In this document: positions 58,701 to 64,000 of the stretch, one piece after another
Position numbering within the stretch: the stretch's first letter is position 1
Layout of the letters: the number at the start of each line of letters is the position of its first letter
Assembly: GCA_025769875.1 (NCBI GenBank)
Contig: JAGFNK010000027.1
Span: 181,066 to 245,065 of the forward strand
Direction of reading: 5' to 3'
From: Russula earlei
Lineage: Eukaryota; Basidiomycota; Agaricomycetes; Russulales; Russulaceae
DNA: 64,000 nucleotides
Translations under genes and position numbers: made by a program
The notes under the pieces: generated by a model
What the model saw: only the letters and a program-made list of their open reading frames with translations
The model's database searches: none
What the model was told of the DNA's origin: nothing

Positions 58701-61505
58701 CATCTAGTGCCTTCTGTGGTGTTTCAGATGTTGCTAACTTAGTAGATGTTGTTGATTTCGCTTGTATGTTAATTGCTATTGGTCTGAAAGCATTGTAGAT
58801 TTGTTCATCCATGCATGGGTTCAATAGTCCTTCAGTATCTGGGAAGATTAGTGCAGCAACATTTGCAAACTTGAGTTCTTCTTCTTCAGGAAAAGTAAGC
58901 GCTTGTATTTGGTAATTCTGCATTCCAGATGCAGATGCAATGGTTATACTTGGGTGTGTCGTCAGACAGGTTTGGGGGCAACTCTTCAGCGTGATTGTAT
59001 CATTTGCCCAATCAATATCTGGGCTATGGTGTCATAACCAATCTGTTCCTAGGATAATGTCATGGTCTCCAATGTTAGTGACAAGGAATTCTGCTTGTTT
59101 GTCATGGGTGGCACCTGTGTGTGCTCGAATGCGAAGTCTTTGAATGGTGCTAAAGCATATTAGTCCATTGGCATTTTGTGTTCCATCTACATTTTGTGCA
59201 GGCAATGGTCTGGTCATGGTTCAGAGGTGTAGGTGGTGTCTTTGTGCAAATCGTTCATGAATTATCATCCCTTCTGCCCCACTGTCAAGTAGGGCTCTCT
59301 TGCACCAATTTCTTTGCCACTTGTCTTCCCCACAAGAGTAACGTTTAAGGCAATGGATGGGGAGTGGATATTCTCGGTAAAAACCTTGGGGTAATTGATT
59401 TCTCGTTGTATCATACTGACTTGGACCACATCCCTTCTTGGTGTGGAAGGGGGTCCAATTAAAAATCCATAGGAGCTGATCTAGGGTGAGGGATTGAGTC
59501 TGCAAGTGTATCTCTCCAAGTAGTCAATGATGCGACAGGGACTGGTTCTTCTTGTGCAGGTTCAATATTTTCATCTTGGATAGTGGCAGCTCTGACTGTT
59601 TGGGGACGAGAACCTTGTCGTTGGTGTCCTTGGGCTGCTTTCTTTGCTCTGCACTGGTTTGCCATATGGTTCTTCTTTCCACAGTAATAGCAGAGGTTAT
59701 TCTTGCATCAGAACTCTTTCTCTGCATCTGTGAGGGGCTTCCTTTCACTTCTGGATTCCCAGGGTCATTCATTAGGTTCTCCCTGGTACAAGTTAATCTC
59801 CAATGGATTGTCTGATCCTTGAGTGTTTAATCCTCAGGCATGCACAGAGTGTCCTCCTCAAAAGGCTGTGGAATTGTATAGGTGGAAAAGGTTGTCAAAT
59901 TCTCTTGCTGCTTTGACAAGTGTGGTTGGTGTCGGTGTGATTCCCAATATCTTTTGATGTAGTGCTGGGTTAATGTTCTTCCTGAATGTGTACATCTTTG
60001 TTTATCCATCAGTGGTAGCTTGTGATGCGTGGTGTGACCATTTCTGATACCATTTGTTAAATGGTAGTTTCCCTTGATAATAGGTGTGCATGGTGTTAGC
60101 GGAGGCCAGTTCTGCTTCTGCAGGGATGAAATGATCGGCAAAGGCTTTCTTGAAGTTGTCCCATGATCCATAGTCTGTGTTAAGACCTGACTGGTCTTTA
60201 TACTGACTCTTAGTGAAAGAGTTGCTTGATATAGTTCAAGCACTAGACTTCGATCCCTTTGATATTATCTCAGGAAGATTAAATGTTAAGAGAAGAGAGG
60301 GACCTCTTTCACTTAGAGTTCTTGAACAGATTGTTTAGAGCGTATACAAGATGATAGGTTCTTGTTGAAAAGAGTAAGTTGAGCATAAGGCTCGACTTCT
60401 TGGTACTGCAGACTATTTATACGATATCTCAACAACTACTGATCCGATTCGTACGAACCTTGGGGTGCACATAGCTGAGAACCAGTAGTATCCAAATACG
60501 GAGAGCGCAGTTCGAGAATGTTAGAAATTACTCACGCGTGAGTCATCCTTTCCTAGTATCTGTCATGAATGAGTAAGCTCTTACTGATCAGGATCAGTAA
60601 GCAAAGATCGGTAAGCAATCAGTAAGCAATCAGTAAGCAATCAGTAAGCACACATATGAGTAATCACAGATGAATCAGCAAAACAGGTCACAGTCAGGGA
60701 AAGCACGAGAATCCTAACAGTCTGCTACTATATGAACCATAGCTTTAGTGGTTTATTCTCTAGCCCATGCTCCAGCAGGTGTTCCTACTTTAAAGTGGGT
60801 TAGTGCAGCAGCAACTTTCTTGCTTTCATCTGTAAAGGAGTCGCCATTGATGTAGTAATAATTGGCCAAGGCTGCCCAAAAGGCTTCTGCATTATCAGCC
60901 TTTCCATCAAAGGGTTCTGGTGCAGTTCCAACAAGGCATGGGTTGCTTGACATGGTGGGAGTCTGAGTTGTTGTGATTGTAACAATAGGTGGGGCTGAGC
61001 CTTGTAATTGGATTCTAGTTGGAGTGAGTGCTCAAGGGATTGTTTGTGGTACGTTGCTAACTGTATGAGGAGTAGGTTGTTGAGTATTATGTCGGGTGGA
61101 GGGTCCTGGAGTAGCACTTCAAGTACTTGGTGTAGTTCCTAGGATGGCAGTAACTTCTTGAGTTGTTCTGGCAGTAAAATCAACTTCTCAGTTGTTGTAG
61201 TAAACCCAATGTTTTCTAGAACAACTCCACTTGACTGGTTTGTCTAGAAAGAGACCTGTATAGTTGTAGGGATTGAAGTCTTGAACATTTTCTGCTCCTG
61301 GGGCTGCTGCTTTAAGTTGGGCAGTGGTAACTTTGTCATTGTCATCTTTGTAGAACCAAGTGTCTGAAGGATTTCCGTGATTAATAATAGGTGTTCCCAC
61401 AAATTTTCCTTGGTAGCAGTGGTCTTGGGTGTCGTAGCTGAGGTTTTCAAATAAAAGTGGAATTAGATTTTCTTCATCGTCAGTAATATCTCTTCTAGTG
61501 CTCAT
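55740..61505 (-). pseudogene. Chromovirus gag-pol polyprotein, broken
   Basis: Gag starts MSTRRDITDDEENLIPLLFE (61505) and has FDGKADNAEAFWAALANYYY and the zinc knuckle CYYCGKKNHMANQC (about 59690). Protease: ALLDSGAEGMI (about 59305). RT: KDAYPLPLIPELIDKLQGAQ, TKFDVQCGYNNI, VVVYLDDILIM (YLDD about 58120). RNase H lies around 57700-57350. Integrase: HHDSLAVGHPGQW…GCAICQ zinc finger and TMDFIMDLPISQGFDSLLVM. The C-terminal chromodomain (about 55990-55790) reads QYLVKWKGYTAAENTWEPAS. A 10-nt deletion relative to the neighbouring copy breaks integrase near 56615. Stops in place of expected Arg codons are at 56527, 57687, 58134, 58429, 58561, 59032, 59221, 59709, 61032, 61120 and 61188 among others. 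Confidence 0.85.
60178..60719. mobile_element. Solo LTR (family H) nested in chromovirus gag, TSD GTCTG
   Basis: 542 bp from TGTTAAGACC to ATCCTAACA. GTCTG flanks both sides (60173-60177 and 60720-60724). It contains an 11-bp tandem repeat (TAAGCAATCAG, about 60612-60650). It is still relatively rich in CpG, unlike its host. Confidence 0.92.
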
Positions 61506-62650
61506 AAGTTTAGATGACGGTTATAGTCCAATGACCATTGTTCCAAGGATATGTAATGGTGTAGGCTGGTTTCAGTTGAATGGTGTCGGGTCTTCCTTGG
61601 TGTTTTCTTAAGTGGATTTGGGAGTATTCTTTGGTGATGCTACTTTGGGTTAAGACTACTCGAGTTTTCCACAAGTATCCTTCAAATTCTGCTGGGGAGA
61701 TAGCAAAGTTGTTTATCTCTCTAGTGGGATGTTGATACACTACAAAGTGTGTTTATCTTAAATGCCAAGCCTGTGTACAATAGTTCTTGAACTCGAGTAG
61801 TTCTCTCTTGGATTGCGTAGGTGTCAAGACATGTACTGCTGATCACTAAGGACTCAGGAGCAGGTGGGCAAGGGTCAGAACAGATGATATGCGGTGAAGG
61901 CGGCATTGAACAGGAGGACGAGCCAAACGACGAGGAGGTACCAGATGGGGACTGGTAGATGTTGCAAGAGACAAAGGCGAAGGCTAGAGGCCAGTGTAGC
62001 AAGGGGGCTTTAAACAAGGCGGTCATTGAAGAGTACCTTGGAGGTGAGGGAAGTCTTTAAACTGAGCAGTCACAGGGGAGTACCCAGAAAGAGGAGAGTA
62101 TCACAAATGGACAGTCTGACGACTGCCATGCTTCATTGGGGCTCATATACAGTGTACAGGGTTGATTACAAAGAACTGGAACTATTCTAGACCCTTTGGT
62201 ACCATCCAATAGGACTACAGAGGCATAAACTTGCTTGTGTCAAGTTTCAGGCTTACTGAGCGCATTACTGATCATTGTGGAGCAATGACATCATTATGAT
62301 ATCACTGTGGAGCACTTAGTGAGCCTATGAGGTCACTGTGGAGTCTCTCAGTCAGCCATGATGTCATTGGAGCCTTGATGACGTTAGACGAGTTATGCAA
62401 CAGTTTCTAAGAGTTGGTGCCGCTGTTTCAGGTTCTTGGTGGCTGGGTGACCATGTGGCTGCCACGCGATGATTACCCGATTAGGAAATGGGTGCCTGGT
62501 CATGTTATAGTGCCTTTGCAATAGCGATATCTTGTACTGCAGGAGGGGTAGCCCAGAAAATGGAAGGGAGTTGGCAATGCAAAGTGAGAGAGGTCTCTCT
62601 TGAGTGAAATGGGACAATCTATGGCCAGGGTCTGGCCTTGGTTCGTAACA

Positions 62651-64000
62651 TTCATCCCCTCTATAGACTTGTTGCTCCTGCAATGGTAGGGACTTGTTTC
62701 TTTGGAAGGTAGAGTAGTTTGCATATGAAAAGTTGAAGTCTGTTCGTTCGTGGGGAATTCTCTCTTGTTCTATGGATTGCTTTGGGGATAGCTGTGGTCG
62801 ATTGAGTGCATGTGATCACAGGGGTTCTCTGAAAAGTTCTTTGGTAACAAGGATAAAGATAGTCGTTGATGGAGGTCATGATGAGAGTTGTTGGTTTAGG
62901 GGTTACTCCTGGTGGGAATCGTTTTAAGTGCCTTCAGATATTTCCAATGGAAGTCTTTAACCAGTAATTGCACTTTTGATAGGTTAGATGCTGGTTCCAA
63001 AGTATTCTCTGCAGCAGTGTACCCTTTCCATTTAACTAGGTATTGGATCCCCTTGCGGTTTGGGGAGAGCTGAGAGTTTAAGATCTGTTCCACTTCGTAT
63101 TGTTCTTCTCCTTCGACTAGTATCGGTGGCAGGTTTGAGAAGTTAGGGCCATGTGCAATGGTTTCTTTGTAAGGTTTGATCAGGGAGTGGTGAAAAACCA
63201 GGTGTATCTTCCAGGACCTTGGTAGTTTGAGGCAAACATTTACTGGATAGGCAGTGATGACTTTGAATGGTCCATAGCGTCGAGGGGCTAGTTTTGCTTT
63301 TGGGTGAGTGGTTCGTAGATTTGTGGCTTCTAACCATACTTGATCCCCTTCTTTAAAGCGAAATGTGGAGGATTGAGGTCCTGATTGTTTCATGATCTTG
63401 GTTGCTTGGTTCAGGGAGGCAGCTACTTCTTCTCTGAGTTGGTCTAGTCTTGTTAGTCTTTCTTGGATTGAAGGGAACTTTGATGCAAAGGCAAGGGGTG
63501 GAGCAAATGTTGGGTTAAAGCTGTACCAGACCTTGAAAGGGGGTTTGTTTGTAGCACTGTGTTGTCTGGCATTATGAGCAAACTCCATAAAGGGAATTAG
63601 TTCTGCCCAATTGTCCGCTTGGTGGTTGCAAAATATTTGTAGGTATTGTTCTAGTTCTTGGTTAACTCATTCTGTTTCTCCATCTGTCTGTGGGTGATAT
63701 GCCATGCTTAATGATACTTTGACATTTAATTTCTTCCATAGTTCTTGAGTGACTTTTGCTGTGAATTGAGGGCCTCTGTCTGATATTATTTGTGTTGGGA
63801 GGCCTATTCTTCTCCAGACATTGTTCATGATTAGTGTTGCTGTTTTGTCTGCTGTGATTGTCTTGTGGCAAGGGGTAATGATTATTGCTTTGCTGAATCG
63901 ATCTACCATGACTAGGAGGCTGTCAAAGCTTTGTGAAACTGGTAGATCCGTGATAAAGTCCATGGTAATGCTTTTCCATACTTCTCCAGCTGGTGTAATT
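62651..64000 (-). mobile_element. Second chromovirus copy, integrase and chromodomain end (partial)
   Basis: This begins with the polypurine tract next to the LTR at 61822-62650 and runs off the window. Chromodomain: QYLVKWKGYTAAENTLEPAS. Integrase C-terminus: MEFAHNARQHSATNKPPFKV and VWLEATNLRTTHPKAKLAPR. Integrase core: TDLPVSQSFDSLLVMVDRFS, GLPTQIISDRGPQFTAKVTQ and AYHPQTDGETE followed by a TGA (63667-63669), at the same place as in the first copy. The catalytic Asp residues and the DRGPQF motif are intact. It is the better preserved copy. Confidence 0.88.

Larger units (their letters stand above)
54687..62650 (-). mobile_element. Complete Ty3/gypsy chromovirus, defective
   Basis: LTRs of 829 bp lie at 54687-55515 (3') and 61822-62650 (5'), each running TGTCAAGACA to the TGTT…GAACC end on the minus strand. 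Just inside the 3' LTR is a polypurine tract (minus strand AAAGAGGGGATGAA, 55516-55529). The internal order is gag, protease, RT, RNase H, integrase, chromodomain. The coding frame is broken by about a dozen TGA codons, a TAA at 60753-60755, frameshifts and a solo LTR in gag, so the element is not autonomous. Its 5' LTR is also the 3' LTR of the next element to the right. Confidence 0.9.

Overview
The window looks like nuclear DNA of a filamentous basidiomycete, most likely an Agaricomycete. Coding regions are cut by many short GT..AG introns (about 50-60 bp). There are fungal-type genes (TAP42, Ypt6/Rab6, CreC, SAM37/metaxin), a NACHT-WD40 protein of the Agaricomycete kind, and fungal Ty3/gypsy chromovirus, Ty1/copia, pogo and Helitron remnants. 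I cannot name the genus from sequence alone. Several genes carry apparent 1-2 nt frame breaks (TAP42, the OB-fold gene, the WD40 array). These may be assembly errors or true lesions.

Two compartments alternate. Gene-rich, CpG-rich blocks: 1-7440 holds an OB-fold gene, TAP42, a Rab6-type GTPase, methylenetetrahydrofolate reductase and a small predicted secreted protein. 14728-25104 holds CreC, the branched-chain 2-oxoacid dehydrogenase E1 beta subunit, tRNA-Ser, SAM37/metaxin, the OTU1 deubiquitinase, a tRNA-Ser-like relic and an AIG2-like cyclotransferase. 25440-34794 holds a WW-like multi-exon membrane protein, an ExoIII/APE1-type AP endonuclease and two tandem aldo-keto reductases. 47334-52809 holds the NLR-like NACHT-WD40 gene. 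The housekeeping genes serve one-carbon metabolism, vesicle traffic, TOR/PP2A signalling, carbon repression, valine/leucine/isoleucine catabolism, outer-membrane import, ubiquitin editing and base-excision repair.

Repeat-rich, visibly CpG-poor blocks: 7440-14000, 34996-47300 and 53000-64000. They are layered insertions. The boundaries can be read base by base because solo LTRs are flanked by perfect 5-bp target-site duplications: 8833-9800 GGAGC, 39991-40375 TCCTT, 40400-41362 CATCT, 43895-44386 GTTCT, 45034-45872 GCTTT, 54028-54655 TCTTC and 60178-60719 GTCTG. A 2.1-kb insertion (11377-13494, CAGTT) splits a pogo transposase. A Helitron helicase tail (34996-36429) is cut by an LTR.

The right end (54687-64000) is a tandem chromovirus array on the minus strand. 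One complete element shares its 5' LTR with the 3' LTR of the next, which runs off the window. Its reading frame is broken almost only by TGA codons at positions where arginine (CGA) is expected, which suggests C-to-T decay at CpG.
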